64,000 nucleotides of DNA, from NCBI RefSeq assembly GCF_963674635.1, contig NZ_OY771475.1:1860001-1924000 (forward strand), in the 5' to 3' direction. The notes under the pieces are model-generated. The model did no database searches and was not told where the DNA came from. It was given only the letters and a program-made list of their open reading frames with translations. Positions 52,578 to 60,547 of the stretch are shown in pieces. The stretch's first letter is position 1. Every line of letters begins with the position of its first letter. Origin of the DNA: Breoghania sp. GTDB lineage: Bacteria > Pseudomonadota > Alphaproteobacteria > Rhizobiales > Stappiaceae. The position numbers and the translations under genes are program-made.

Positions 52578-53522
52578 CTAGACCATCACCTCCCCCGCCT
52601 CCTCGGCGCGGATTTCGGCGGCCGCATCTCGGATCGTTGCGATCAGCAGGCTTGTGAGCGGGGTCGGGGCGACGTCGGAGCGGGTCGTCAGGCCGATGGC
52701 CCCCATCAACGGGGTCCGGTCGATGGGCAGTTCCGCCAGCAGCCCGGCGGCCAGATCGTCCAGAACCGCACCGCGCGGCACCGCCCACACCGTGTCGCTC
52801 GCCAGCACATGAGAGCGCCCGAAGGTGACCGATATCGTCTCCACCCGCTCCCCGACCAGCCGGACACCATTGGCGATCAGGTAGCGGTCGATGTCATTGC
52901 GGATCACCGTACCGGCGGTCGGCAGGGAGATCGGGTAGGCTTCGATCTCGGAGATGTCGAAGGCGGTCTGGCGGGCAATCGGATGGCCCGCGCGCACCAC
53001 CAGCGTCAAGGGTTCGGAATAGAGGTGTTCGAAGGACAGGCCCACCATGTCGGCGGGATCGACGAGGCGACCCACGACCAGATCCATCGCACCGCGTTTG
53101 AGATCGTCCAGCAGATGCGCATTGGACCCGGTCGAGACCCTGACCAGCGTTTGCGGCGCGGCCTTGTGAAAGCCGGACAGCGCGCGCGGCATCATTCTCG
53201 CGCCCACGTTGGGAAGCACCCCGACCGCAACCGCATGCCCGCCCCGGCTGCGGGCCGCCGACACGCTCTCCATCCCCTCCTGGAGCGCCATGACGGAGGC
53301 GGAGGCATGGCGCAGGAAGACCTCGCCGAAACGGGTCAGGCGAATGCCCTTGCGGCTGCGTTCAAACAGCCGGATGGCGAGAATATCCTCCAGTTCCTTC
53401 AATGTCTTGGAGACGGCAGGCTGGCTGATGGCCAACGCCTCCGCGGCCCGGCTGATACTGCCCTGGCGCGCGATTTCGAGGAAACATTGCAGGTGGCGGA
53501 ACTTGATACGGGCGTCAATCAT
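52578..53522 (-). CDS. pcaQ: LysR-family regulator, PcaQ-like
   Basis: This 314-residue protein starts at ATG 53522 (MIDARIKFRHLQCFLEIARQGS). The N-terminal winged HTH (about residues 5-65) has RAAEALAISQPAVSKTLKELED. The C-terminal substrate-binding domain (about 95-300) follows the LysR pattern with DLVVGRLVDP and AVPRGAVLDDLAAGLL. Divergent orientation from pcaHG and sequence style match PcaQ, which activates pca genes with beta-carboxy-cis,cis-muconate or gamma-carboxymuconolactone. An upstream start at 53558 is possible. It would bind the region between the genes, for example at 53531-53546. Confidence 0.88.
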   Translation of the reverse strand: MIDARIKFRHLQCFLEIARQGSISRAAEALAISQPAVSKTLKELEDILAIRLFERSRKGIRLTRFGEVFLRHASASVMALQEGMESVSAARSRGGHAVAVGVLPNVGARMMPRALSGFHKAAPQTLVRVSTGSNAHLLDDLKRGAMDLVVGRLVDPADMVGLSFEHLYSEPLTLVVRAGHPIARQTAFDISEIEAYPISLPTAGTVIRNDIDRYLIANGVRLVGERVETISVTFGRSHVLASDTVWAVPRGAVLDDLAAGLLAELPIDRTPLMGAIGLTTRSDVAPTPLTSLLIATIRDAAAEIRAEEAGEVMV

Positions 53523-53530
53523 GCCACTAC

Positions 53531-53546
53531 ATAACCATATGGATAT
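53531..53546. promoter_or_regulatory. PcaQ-box-like dyad
   Basis: ATAACC-N4-GGATAT, in the space between pcaQ and pcaH, resembles the ATAACC-N4-GGTTAA motif that I recall for PcaQ of Sinorhizobium. Five of six right-half bases are similar in position, but it is only a partial match and lies closer to pcaQ than to pcaH. Confidence 0.5.
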
Positions 53547-53655
53547 GCGAAAAGGCAAAATCGTTATTTTACATAACTGAATCGCTCGGGCATGTTGCCG
53601 CCATCATGAGAGCCCCAGGCGGAGGAGAGCTGCGGGGCCGAGGAGGACACACACC

Positions 53656-54357
53656 ATGAGCTCTGCCTACAATCCGCGGGATTGGATGTCCCATCCTGCC
53701 TATCTTCATGCGCCTTACAAATCGACTGTGCTGCGATCGCCGACCAAGCCGCTGATCCCGATGAAGCAGTCGCTGTCTGTGCGCACCGGCCCGGTCTACG
53801 GGCATGAGAAGGTTGGTGTGCTCGATGCGGATCTGACAAAGAACGGCGCGCGCAACGGCGAGCCGCTGGGCGAGCGCATCATCGTGACCGGCCGTGTGCT
53901 CGACGAAGACGGCCGCCCCGTGCGCAATACGCTGGTGGAAGTCTGGCAGGCCAATGCTGCCGGACGCTACATCCACAAGGTGGACCAGCACGACGCGCCG
54001 CTTGACCCGAACTTTTTCGGCGGCGGGCGCTGCGTGACCGATGATGAGGGCCGCTACACGTTCAAGACCATCAAGCCGGGCGCCTATCCGTGGGGCAATC
54101 ACCTCAATGCGTGGCGGCCGAACCACATCCATTTCTCGCTTCTGGGCCCATCGATCTCAACCCGGCTCGTCACCCAGATGTATTTCCCCGGCGATCCGCT
54201 CCTGAACCTCGATCCCATCTATCAGGGCACGCCGGAGAACGCGCGCGAACGGCTGATTTCACGGTTCTCGCTTGATGTCACCCAGCCCGAATTCGCGCTT
54301 GGCTACGAGTTTGACATCGTGCTGCGCGGGCGCAACGAAACCCCGATGGAGGACTGA
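53656..54357 (+). CDS. pcaH: Protocatechuate 3,4-dioxygenase beta subunit
   Basis: This 233-residue protein is the metal-binding subunit of the intradiol ring-cleaving enzyme that converts protocatechuate to beta-carboxy-cis,cis-muconate. The N-terminal RDWMSHPAYLHAPYKSTV and the core with GRVLDEDGRPVRNTLVEVWQANAAGRY match. The ferric ligands are two Tyr (one in GRYIHKVDQ, one in KPGAYPWGNH) and two His (RPNHIHFSLLG). A strong AGGAGG site lies before the ATG. It is 3 bases ahead of pcaG and is divergent from pcaQ. Confidence 0.95.
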   Translation: MSSAYNPRDWMSHPAYLHAPYKSTVLRSPTKPLIPMKQSLSVRTGPVYGHEKVGVLDADLTKNGARNGEPLGERIIVTGRVLDEDGRPVRNTLVEVWQANAAGRYIHKVDQHDAPLDPNFFGGGRCVTDDEGRYTFKTIKPGAYPWGNHLNAWRPNHIHFSLLGPSISTRLVTQMYFPGDPLLNLDPIYQGTPENARERLISRFSLDVTQPEFALGYEFDIVLRGRNETPMED

Positions 54358-54360
54358 GCC

Positions 54361-54957
54361 ATGAGCGAGACCCTCAAACAGACCCCGTCGCAGACCGTCG
54401 GCCCCTATTTCGCCTACGGCCTGACCGCCCCGCAATATGGCTATGCGCATGACTCCATCGCCAGTCCGACGCTGACAGAAGACGACACGCCCGGTGCACG
54501 CATCCGCGTGGAAGGCATCGTCTATGACGGCAACGGAGAGCCGATCAACGATGCGATGGTGGAGATCTGGCAGGCCGACAGCAGTGGTCGCTTCCAGCAC
54601 CCGGACGATCCGCGCCGTCCCAACGCGAAATTCGTGGGCTTCGGGCGTTGCGGCACCGGCACCGATCCGCAGAACCGCTTCTGGTTCGATACGGTGAAGC
54701 CCGGCGTCGCGGAAGACGGCTCAGCTCCGCATATCAACCTGATCCTGTTTGCCCGCGGCATGCTGGTTCACGCCTATACGCGGATCTATTTCTCCGACGA
54801 GGAAGCCGCAAACGCCACCGACACGGTGCTGGCCACCGTGCCGCAGGACCGTCGCGCGACGCTGATCGCCAAGCGTGAGGAAACGCCGACCGGCACTGTC
54901 TATCGGTTCGATATTCACATGCAGGGTGAGAACGAGACGGTTTTCTTCGACGTCTAG
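54361..54957 (+). CDS. pcaG: Protocatechuate 3,4-dioxygenase alpha subunit
   Basis: This 198-residue subunit forms the active site jointly with PcaH but lacks the iron ligands. TPSQTVGPYFAYGL is the typical N-terminus; VEGIVYDGNGEPINDAMVEIWQADSSGRF and HINLILFARGMLVHAYTRIYF align with the family. The start is 3 bases after pcaH, so the two are translated together. A hairpin at 55004-55039 ends the unit, so pcaB and pcaD do not follow here. Confidence 0.95.
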   Translation: MSETLKQTPSQTVGPYFAYGLTAPQYGYAHDSIASPTLTEDDTPGARIRVEGIVYDGNGEPINDAMVEIWQADSSGRFQHPDDPRRPNAKFVGFGRCGTGTDPQNRFWFDTVKPGVAEDGSAPHINLILFARGMLVHAYTRIYFSDEEAANATDTVLATVPQDRRATLIAKREETPTGTVYRFDIHMQGENETVFFDV

Positions 54958-55003
54958 AGACAGGGAGCCCGGTCAAGCCGGGATGCGCCCAAAAGAGTGA
55001 CAG

Positions 55004-55039
55004 ACGGCGCCGCAAGGACGAACCTTGCGGCGCCGTTTA
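55004..55039 (+). terminator. Intrinsic terminator candidate of pcaHG
   Basis: ACGGCGCCGCAAGG pairs perfectly with CCTTGCGGCGCCGT (14 bp) around 5 bases. Only TTT follows, so it may need Rho or be partly effective. Confidence 0.6.
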
Positions 55040-55096
55040 CGCATCTCGGGGCCGAAAGCACGAACCTTACGGCGCCATTTACCCATCTCGGGGCCG
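55019..55096. repeat. Direct repeat pair, 36 bp with a 42-base period
   Basis: The two copies (55019-55054 and 55061-55096) begin CGAACCTT and end ATCTCGGGGCCG and differ at three positions. The first overlaps the terminator stem, while the second loses the stem partner. A second pair of 18-bp repeats (55125-55142 and 55143-55160, AGACCAGACACCAGGCCT type) follows directly. Confidence 0.8.
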
Positions 55097-55875
55097 CGTC
55101 CACCTCGAACCGGTCGTCCCGCCCAGACCAGACACCAGGCCTAGACCAAACACCGGGCCTGGACATGCCGGCCCACGAGCCACTCGACCGCCTCGCCCCC
55201 CACCGCCCGCGCTGCATTTTTCTTGTGATATTAAATAAAACGGCTTCCGCATAACCGCTTATATTAGACAGGAAGATACCAGCCGCGGGGTTGACGAACC
55301 CCTCCCAATTGCAGCAGCCGACGGGCGCGTTACCGCGGAGCCACCACCCCGAGAATGCAGATGCCCGGCACACAGATGCGCGGCAAGCCTTGTTCAAGCT
55401 CTTGTATAAAATACTTTTTCTGACGACAGACGGTGCATTGCCGTTCGAAAGAGAGAACACGGACGCAGGGAACCCGGTCAACAGCTCAAGCGACCCCCTT
55501 CCATATTTGGCGGCACCGCAGGAGATTTGCTTTCAGGGACCTATTTCATCCACCCACAGCCATCCCTGTCGGCACGCGGGCAAAATACCTCGTTTAATTA
55601 CAGATATTTGCCGAGAGAACCCGATGGAGCGGACGTGGCATTGTTAACGAGACGGCCTCTTCGGGCCACCACATCGGCTGCGGGTTAACACATCATTATC
55701 CACAAGCCGCAAACCATTCCGTTTATGAGTTGACAGAAATTTCCTTTTATTTTCAATATTTAGACTGTGCATATCATTTTTGAATCCACAGTACGTCTTT
55801 TTTCGGTGGATTATTTCCTTTTTGTCGGGGATTAGATGCCTTAAGGTAATCCTAAGAGGCGTTAAGGAGATCGGC

Positions 55876-56172
55876 ATGTTTAACAATATTCACGGGCACA
55901 ATGCGAGCGATACAGACACCCGGTTACGTAAAAATCTTCAGACGTTCAATCGTACTAGTCTCAAAATACTACACCCTCTGTTCCGGGACGCTTTGCGCCT
56001 GCTCGCGCATCGTCATCCCAACAGCAAGCGCGAGACCATGCTGCTGCCGCTGGTCCGGTTCTCGCCGGAACTTCAATCCACGATGACGGCAGAGATGCCC
56101 CGCGGCAGTCGCGGGCACACCTTCCGGACAGACCCCGCCACGCGCGGAAACGGGGTTCCGCTGCACCATTGA
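55876..56172 (+). CDS. Hypothetical small protein
   Basis: This frame of 98 residues begins MFNNIHGHNASDTDTRLRKN. It has an excellent AAGGAG site 6-8 bases before the ATG, AT-rich DNA with a TTGACA sequence upstream, and a basic, helical-looking core (about 25-60, RTSLKILHPLFRDALRLLAHRH). The last third, rich in Arg, Gly and Thr, is less protein-like. There is no signal peptide or known motif. The base composition of its first half is lower in GC than its neighbours, so it may be acquired or recently formed. I do not recognise it. Confidence 0.4.
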   Translation: MFNNIHGHNASDTDTRLRKNLQTFNRTSLKILHPLFRDALRLLAHRHPNSKRETMLLPLVRFSPELQSTMTAEMPRGSRGHTFRTDPATRGNGVPLHH

Positions 56173-56573
56173 GGCCCGTCCGGTCGCGTGCGATTGGCCG
56201 ATCTCGTCGCGGCCCACCCTCTTTGCTCTCGCGCCCCTCGGGGAGCCCGACCCCCGCCCCCCCCCTTTGGAGGTCGGCATGGTGCGAGAGGCCGGCGCCG
56301 GGTGCCGCCACCCCCTGCACGGCATCCGGCGAGCCGTTTCACGACCACCTCAGCTTTCCCCCCGCCTTAACCATCCCCATGGGGCCTTGGAGCCCCTTGC
56401 CCGCATTTCGCGCGTTCGGGCCCGTCGAAACCTGCGAAAACCCGACACGTCGACCGACCTGTCCCCTTTGTGGAAAGGTTTTGTTAACCAAACTTAAACC
56501 TTTCTGACCGTTAACTGTTCTTAACGATTCCTGTAGCGGCGCTGGCCGCGGTTTAGGAACAGAGGTAGCCACC
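56173..56573. other. Intergenic region upstream of the VanZ-like gene
   Basis: This stretch of about 400 bases includes a GC-rich part with a C-run at 56250-56270, then AT-rich DNA near 56480-56530 with two TTAA pairs (56484-56497 and 56511-56524). No gene is convincing. Confidence 0.5.
56484..56526. promoter_or_regulatory. Two TTAA-N6-TTAA sites, CtrA-like or palindromic
   Basis: TTAACCAAACTTAA (56484-56497) and CGTTAACTGTTCTTAACG (56509-56526, a perfect 6-bp dyad) lie 50-90 bases before the VanZ-like start. They recall the CtrA consensus TTAA-N7-TTAA, but the spacing is 6 in both. Confidence 0.4.
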
Positions 56574-57008
56574 ATGCCGAATTTCCTCTCCTACGGGCTG
56601 ACCCGTCTTTTCGACCGGGTACCTCCGGCAACGATGTCCTCCACCGCGTTCCTGCTGGTTATCGGCGCAGCACTTGGCTTTGGCCTGCCGCTCGGCCTTC
56701 CCTCGCCCTATGATCTGATGTTCCACGGCGTCTTTTTCGCCCTGCTCACCATTTCGCTGTCCGGCTTCTTCCATGGCCGCGCCACTCCGGCAGTCATCGT
56801 TGCCGTCCTTGTGGCCGCGGGTGGAGAATACGTTCAGGGTACGCTGGGCTATCGCGACATGTCGCTTGTCGACCTGATCGTCAGCGCGATCGGAGCCTTC
56901 TGCGCCGCCGGCATTCTGTCCATCCGCATTCCGGTCTCGATGCCGTCTGAGGAATTGAGTTTCGTGGAACGTGAACTGGCCGCCCGCAGGCTGCGCATCA
57001 ACAACTGA
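56574..57008 (+). CDS. VanZ-like membrane protein
   Basis: This 144-residue protein has three or four hydrophobic segments (about 23-45, 47-68, 70-88, 100-118). YDLMFHGVFFALLTISLSGFF and GGEYVQGTLGYRDMSLVDLIVSAIGAFCAAG give the VanZ signature of a charged loop (EYVQ...R.MSLVDLIV). VanZ-like proteins are of unclear biochemical function; the original VanZ contributes to teicoplanin resistance. An AGGTAGCC sequence lies before the ATG. It ends at a strong terminator. Confidence 0.85.
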   Translation: MPNFLSYGLTRLFDRVPPATMSSTAFLLVIGAALGFGLPLGLPSPYDLMFHGVFFALLTISLSGFFHGRATPAVIVAVLVAAGGEYVQGTLGYRDMSLVDLIVSAIGAFCAAGILSIRIPVSMPSEELSFVERELAARRLRINN

Positions 57009-57035
57009 TCCGCGCTCCCACGCACCTCTTCCGAT

Positions 57036-57070
57036 CTTGGGCCCACGGCAAACGCCGATGGGCCCTTTTT
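57036..57070 (+). terminator. Intrinsic terminator of the VanZ-like gene
   Basis: GGGCCCACGGC and GCCGATGGGCCC form a stem with one mismatch around AAAC, followed by TTTTT. It may also act on the convergent dioxygenase gene. Confidence 0.85.
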
Positions 57071-57090
57071 CATGCGCCGATCACGCGTCC

Positions 57091-58122
57091 CTAGATCCGC
57101 GCCGCCGCATCGATGGCGACTTCCCCCACATCGCGCCAGACATTGGGCTTGCCGAGATACCTCTGGCGCAAATCCAGCCAGTGGAGGTTCAGGCTCATCT
57201 GGTTGTGGCGAATACCGGGAAGGGCCAGCGGATCGAACCCGGTCCAGGGCAGGAAAGGGTTGCGCCGCAGGTTGCCGTTTATCTCCACCCGCACGGTGGG
57301 ACGCGGGCTGGGGGTCCGCCCGTGAAAGGCGAAGGTGTCGGCGATCACCATGGTGTTCGCTTTCACGGTCACAGGCACCGGCGCGCCATACCCCAGTTCG
57401 GCCAGTTCATCGGGCTTGACGCGGAACGAGCCGAAGGCCGTGTGCCCGCCCGCATCGCGCGCATAGAGGCTCTGCCGATATTCCCAGTCCAGCCTCTCCT
57501 GCGTCAGCCGGTGGGAGCCCGGAACGAAGCAGAAGGGCCCGTCTTCCGGCCCCACGTCATGTAGGAACAGCCAGCATTTGACCGTGGAGTGAAACGTGTC
57601 GGCGTGAAGATCGGTCTGCGGATCGGCCTTGCGTCCGCTGGCCTCGGCCAGAATGGTCTGGATGAAGAAGGTCGGCTCGCCGCCGCGCGAGGACATGTAG
57701 TGCATGGCGGCGCGCAGAGGCTCCGATTCCACCACCTGGCGCGTTGCGGGCATGGTTTCCAGAAGCGAGACCGGCAGCGGCACGATCCGCGTCACGGCCC
57801 GGCCCTGCCGCATCTCGCGCGCATGAAAATCCCGCCCGTAGACCTCGTCCTTCAGCTGTTCGAAGATCTCGTCGGGCAGGAAGTTCTCCTGCACCAGATA
57901 GCCGTCGCGATCATAGGCTTCGCGCTCCGCCTCATTAAGACGATGGCCAAGACGTTTGCGGCGCATCTGCGCCATGCGCCCCGCCACCTTCACACGCGCA
58001 AGATGGAGCCCGCGCTCGTTGAGCTTCGGATTGCCGAGAATCGGATTGGCCACGAACGACTTCGTGCCGGTGGCGATTTCCGCAAGCCAGAACGGGCTCT
58101 TCAGAATGTCGAATGGCGTCAT
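57091..58122 (-). CDS. Phytanoyl-CoA dioxygenase-like protein
   Basis: This 343-residue protein has the Fe(II)/2-oxoglutarate oxygenase fold. The metal ligands are His and Asp in TDLHADTFHS and the distal His in DTFAFHGRTP, with Arg in PRPTVRVEING as the likely 2-oxoglutarate contact. GPFCFVPGSHRLTQERLDWEYRQS is typical for PhyH proteins. The N-terminal helical part (about 1-75) is an extension. The substrate is unknown. It stands alone; the region upstream is divergent to the M20 dipeptidase gene. Confidence 0.85.
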   Translation of the reverse strand: MTPFDILKSPFWLAEIATGTKSFVANPILGNPKLNERGLHLARVKVAGRMAQMRRKRLGHRLNEAEREAYDRDGYLVQENFLPDEIFEQLKDEVYGRDFHAREMRQGRAVTRIVPLPVSLLETMPATRQVVESEPLRAAMHYMSSRGGEPTFFIQTILAEASGRKADPQTDLHADTFHSTVKCWLFLHDVGPEDGPFCFVPGSHRLTQERLDWEYRQSLYARDAGGHTAFGSFRVKPDELAELGYGAPVPVTVKANTMVIADTFAFHGRTPSPRPTVRVEINGNLRRNPFLPWTGFDPLALPGIRHNQMSLNLHWLDLRQRYLGKPNVWRDVGEVAIDAAARI

Positions 58123-58358
58123 GCGGTCCCCTTAGCCGATCGGTCGCGCCCTCACGCGAGCGCTGATCCTATCAGCTTGCGCGACGTCACACAGCCACCC
58201 ACGCCCGCCGCCCGCGGCGCATGCACCGCATTTTTCCTCTTTCGCCTTCCACATACCGCCCAGGCACGTTGCCGTGAGGCTTGTCATGGCCTACCTCTTG
58301 GGATCACAACATTTCCTTCCTGTGCCCCAGATTCCATTTCTCAGGAGTAACCTTCCCC

Positions 58359-59753
58359 ATGTCCAGCGACGCCCTATCCAAGGTGCTCGACCGCATCGAT
58401 GCCGACTTCGACAACAGCCTTGACCGCCTGTTTGACCTGCTGCGCATTCCCTCCATCTCCACCGATCCCGCGCATGCGAAAGACTGCCGTCAGGCGGCCG
58501 AATGGCTAGCGAAGGAACTGACCGGCATCGGCATTCCCTCCTCGGTCCGCGAGACCAACGGCCATCCGATGGTCATCGGCCACCGCACCGGCGAAGGAAA
58601 GCCCGGCCCGCATGTGCTGTTCTACGGCCATTACGACGTGCAGCCGGTCGATCCGCTGGACCTGTGGGATACCGAGCCGTTTGCCCCGCGCGTCGATACG
58701 CGCCCCGACGGCACGAAGGTGATCGTTGCTCGCGGTGCAGCGGACGACAAGGGCCAGCTCATGACCTTCGTGGAAGCCGCGCGCGCGTGGATTTCGGAAG
58801 CGGGCGATCTGCCGATCGATGTTTCCATCATGCTGGAAGGCGAAGAGGAAAGCGGCTCGCCGTCGCTGCGCCCGTTCCTCGATGCCAACAAGGACGAACT
58901 CAGCGTCGATCTGGCGCTTGTCTGCGACACGGGCATGTGGGACGCGGAAACGCCCGCCGTCACCACCATGCTGCGCGGGCTTGTGGGCGAGGAAATCGTC
59001 ATCACGGCTGCCGATCGCGACCTTCATTCCGGCATGTATGGCGGACTTGCGCGCAACCCGATCCATGTTCTCGTCGATATTCTCGACGGCCTGCATGACG
59101 AAGATGGCCGCGTGACCGTGCCGAACTTCTATGATGGCGTCATCGAGATGCCGGACGATGTGAAGGCCATGTGGGAGACGCTGGGCTTCACCAGCGAAGG
59201 CTTCCTCGGCGAGGTCGGCCTGAAGCTGCCTGCGGGGGAAAAGGACCGTACGCCGCTTGAAAAGATCTGGACGCGTCCGACCTGCGAGATCAACGGCGTT
59301 TCGGGCGGCTATCAGGGGGCGGGCTTCAAGACGGTGATCGCTTCCAAGGCCTCCGCCAAGGTGTCCTTCCGCCTTGTCGGCAACCAGAACCCGGAAAAGA
59401 TCCGCGAAGCCTTCCGCGCCTATGTGCGCTCCAAGGTGCCGGAGGATTGCTCGGTGGAGTTCCACGAGCATGGCGGTTCGCCCGCCCTGCGGCTCGATTT
59501 CGACAGCCCGTCACTGACGAAGGCGCGCGTGGCTCTGGAAGCGGAATGGGGCAAGCCCGCCGCCACCATCGGCTGCGGCGGCTCCATCCCCATCGTCGGC
59601 GATTTCAAGAACCGTCTGGACATGGATTCCCTCCTCGTCGGCTTCGGCCTCGACGACGATCAGGTCCATTCGCCCAACGAGAAGTACAACATGAAGAGCT
59701 TCAAGAGCGGCATCCGCTCTTGGGCTCGTATCCTGGCCGAATTGGCCAAGTAG
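58359..59753 (+). CDS. M20 family dipeptidase
   Basis: This 464-residue protein starts at ATG 58359 behind CAGGAG; the upstream extension of the frame is not family-like. Metal ligands are His in FYGHYDVQPVD, Asp in GAADDKGQ, the pair EGEEESGS with the general-base Glu, and Asp in VCDTGM. The lid domain (about 195-360) includes the conserved ADRDLHSGMYGG His. The final metal ligand His is in DQVHSPNEKYN. This matches the cytosolic nonspecific dipeptidase/CPG2-like group; the substrate is not determined by sequence. Confidence 0.92.
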   Translation: MSSDALSKVLDRIDADFDNSLDRLFDLLRIPSISTDPAHAKDCRQAAEWLAKELTGIGIPSSVRETNGHPMVIGHRTGEGKPGPHVLFYGHYDVQPVDPLDLWDTEPFAPRVDTRPDGTKVIVARGAADDKGQLMTFVEAARAWISEAGDLPIDVSIMLEGEEESGSPSLRPFLDANKDELSVDLALVCDTGMWDAETPAVTTMLRGLVGEEIVITAADRDLHSGMYGGLARNPIHVLVDILDGLHDEDGRVTVPNFYDGVIEMPDDVKAMWETLGFTSEGFLGEVGLKLPAGEKDRTPLEKIWTRPTCEINGVSGGYQGAGFKTVIASKASAKVSFRLVGNQNPEKIREAFRAYVRSKVPEDCSVEFHEHGGSPALRLDFDSPSLTKARVALEAEWGKPAATIGCGGSIPIVGDFKNRLDMDSLLVGFGLDDDQVHSPNEKYNMKSFKSGIRSWARILAELAK

Positions 59754-59821
59754 GGGCGCGCATCCTGGCCGAACGCGCGAAGCAAGCGCGTGTTCGGCAC
59801 GGCCCGGATGATTTGGAAACG

Positions 59822-59848
59822 GGGTCCCGCATTTTGCGGGACCCATTC
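59822..59848 (+). terminator. Hairpin after the dipeptidase gene
   Basis: GGGTCCCGC and GCGGGACCC form a perfect 9-bp stem around ATTTT. Few T residues follow, so it could be a weak terminator or a structure ahead of the LOG gene. Confidence 0.45.
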
Positions 59849-59866
59849 GTTCCGGAGGGGAAAAGC

Positions 59867-60456
59867 ATGACGGAAGTGAAGTCGGTCTGCGTCTATTGCG
59901 GATCAAATCCGGGCAATCGTCCCGACTATCTGGCGGCGGCGGCGACGCTTGGCGAACTGATCGCGCGGCGCGGCTTGCGGCTCGTCTATGGCGGGGCGGA
60001 TATCGGCCTGATGGGCCGCGTCGCCAATTCGGCGCTTGAGGCTGGCGGCGAAGTTGTCGGCATCATGCCGACGGCGCTGGTTGATAAGGAAATCGCCACA
60101 AGGGGCTCACCGAACTTCACGTCGTCGCCTCCATGCACGAGCGCAAGAAGATGATGGCGGACCTGTCGGACGCCTTCATTGCCCTTCCTGGCGGCATCGG
60201 TACGCTTGAGGAGATCTTCGAGGTCTGGACATGGGCGCAGCTCGGCCACCACGAAAAGCCCTGCGGCTTGCTCAACATCGCGGGCTACTACACCAAGCTC
60301 GCGGCCTTCCTCGATGAGCAGGTGGTCGAAGGCTTCGTGCACGCCCAGCATCGCCAGATGCTGGCCATCGAGCCCGACCCGGCCTCCCTGTTGGACACCT
60401 TCACCGCCTACAAGGCCCCGCAGGTTCAGAAGTGGGTGGAGAAGAAGGACGTTTAG
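59867..60456 (+). pseudogene. LOG family (cytokinin-activating type) protein, frameshifted
   Basis: The gene starts at ATG 59867 behind GGAGGGG with SVCVYCGSNPGNRPDYLAAA and reads to VDKEIA; the next frame then supplies MHERKKMMADLSDAFIALPGGIGTLEE, the PGGxGTxxE motif of LOG proteins, up to 60456. The expected intermediate (AHKGLTELHVVAS) is recovered if one C is added at 60096-60097, where GCCAC probably should be GCCCAC. The full protein would have about 196 residues, the standard length. LOG proteins are nucleoside 5'-monophosphate phosphoribohydrolases. A single missing C in a short run looks like a sequence error or a very recent mutation. Confidence 0.82.
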
Positions 60457-60484
60457 GCAACCCCGCTGCTTTTCTCTCCCAACT

Positions 60485-60512
60485 ACAAAAAAGGGCGCGG
60501 AATTCCGCGCCC
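60485..60512 (-). terminator. Terminator of methylmalonyl-CoA mutase
   Basis: GGGCGCGGAATTCCGCGCCC (60493-60512) is a perfect 20-bp palindrome, followed on the minus strand by TTTTTTGT. It ends the mutase unit and may also act on the LOG gene. Confidence 0.8.
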
Positions 60513-60547
60513 ATTTCATTTCAGCCGTCTTTCCTGACCGCGACGTC

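Larger units (their letters stand above)
54958..55875. other. Gene-free stretch with repeats and an AT-rich part
   Basis: After pcaG comes a terminator, a 36-bp direct repeat pair, an 18-bp direct repeat pair, and then an AT-rich zone (about 55210-55290 and 55700-55870). A perfect DnaA box, TTATCCACA, is at 55696-55704. A TTGACA hexamer at 55730-55735 is a candidate -35 element for the frame at 55876. I see no other gene. Confidence 0.5.

Noticed and set aside
55696..55704. Replication origin around the perfect DnaA box
   Set aside because: Only one perfect box is present, no dnaA, hemE, parAB or repABC gene is adjacent, and one box is expected by chance at about this frequency.
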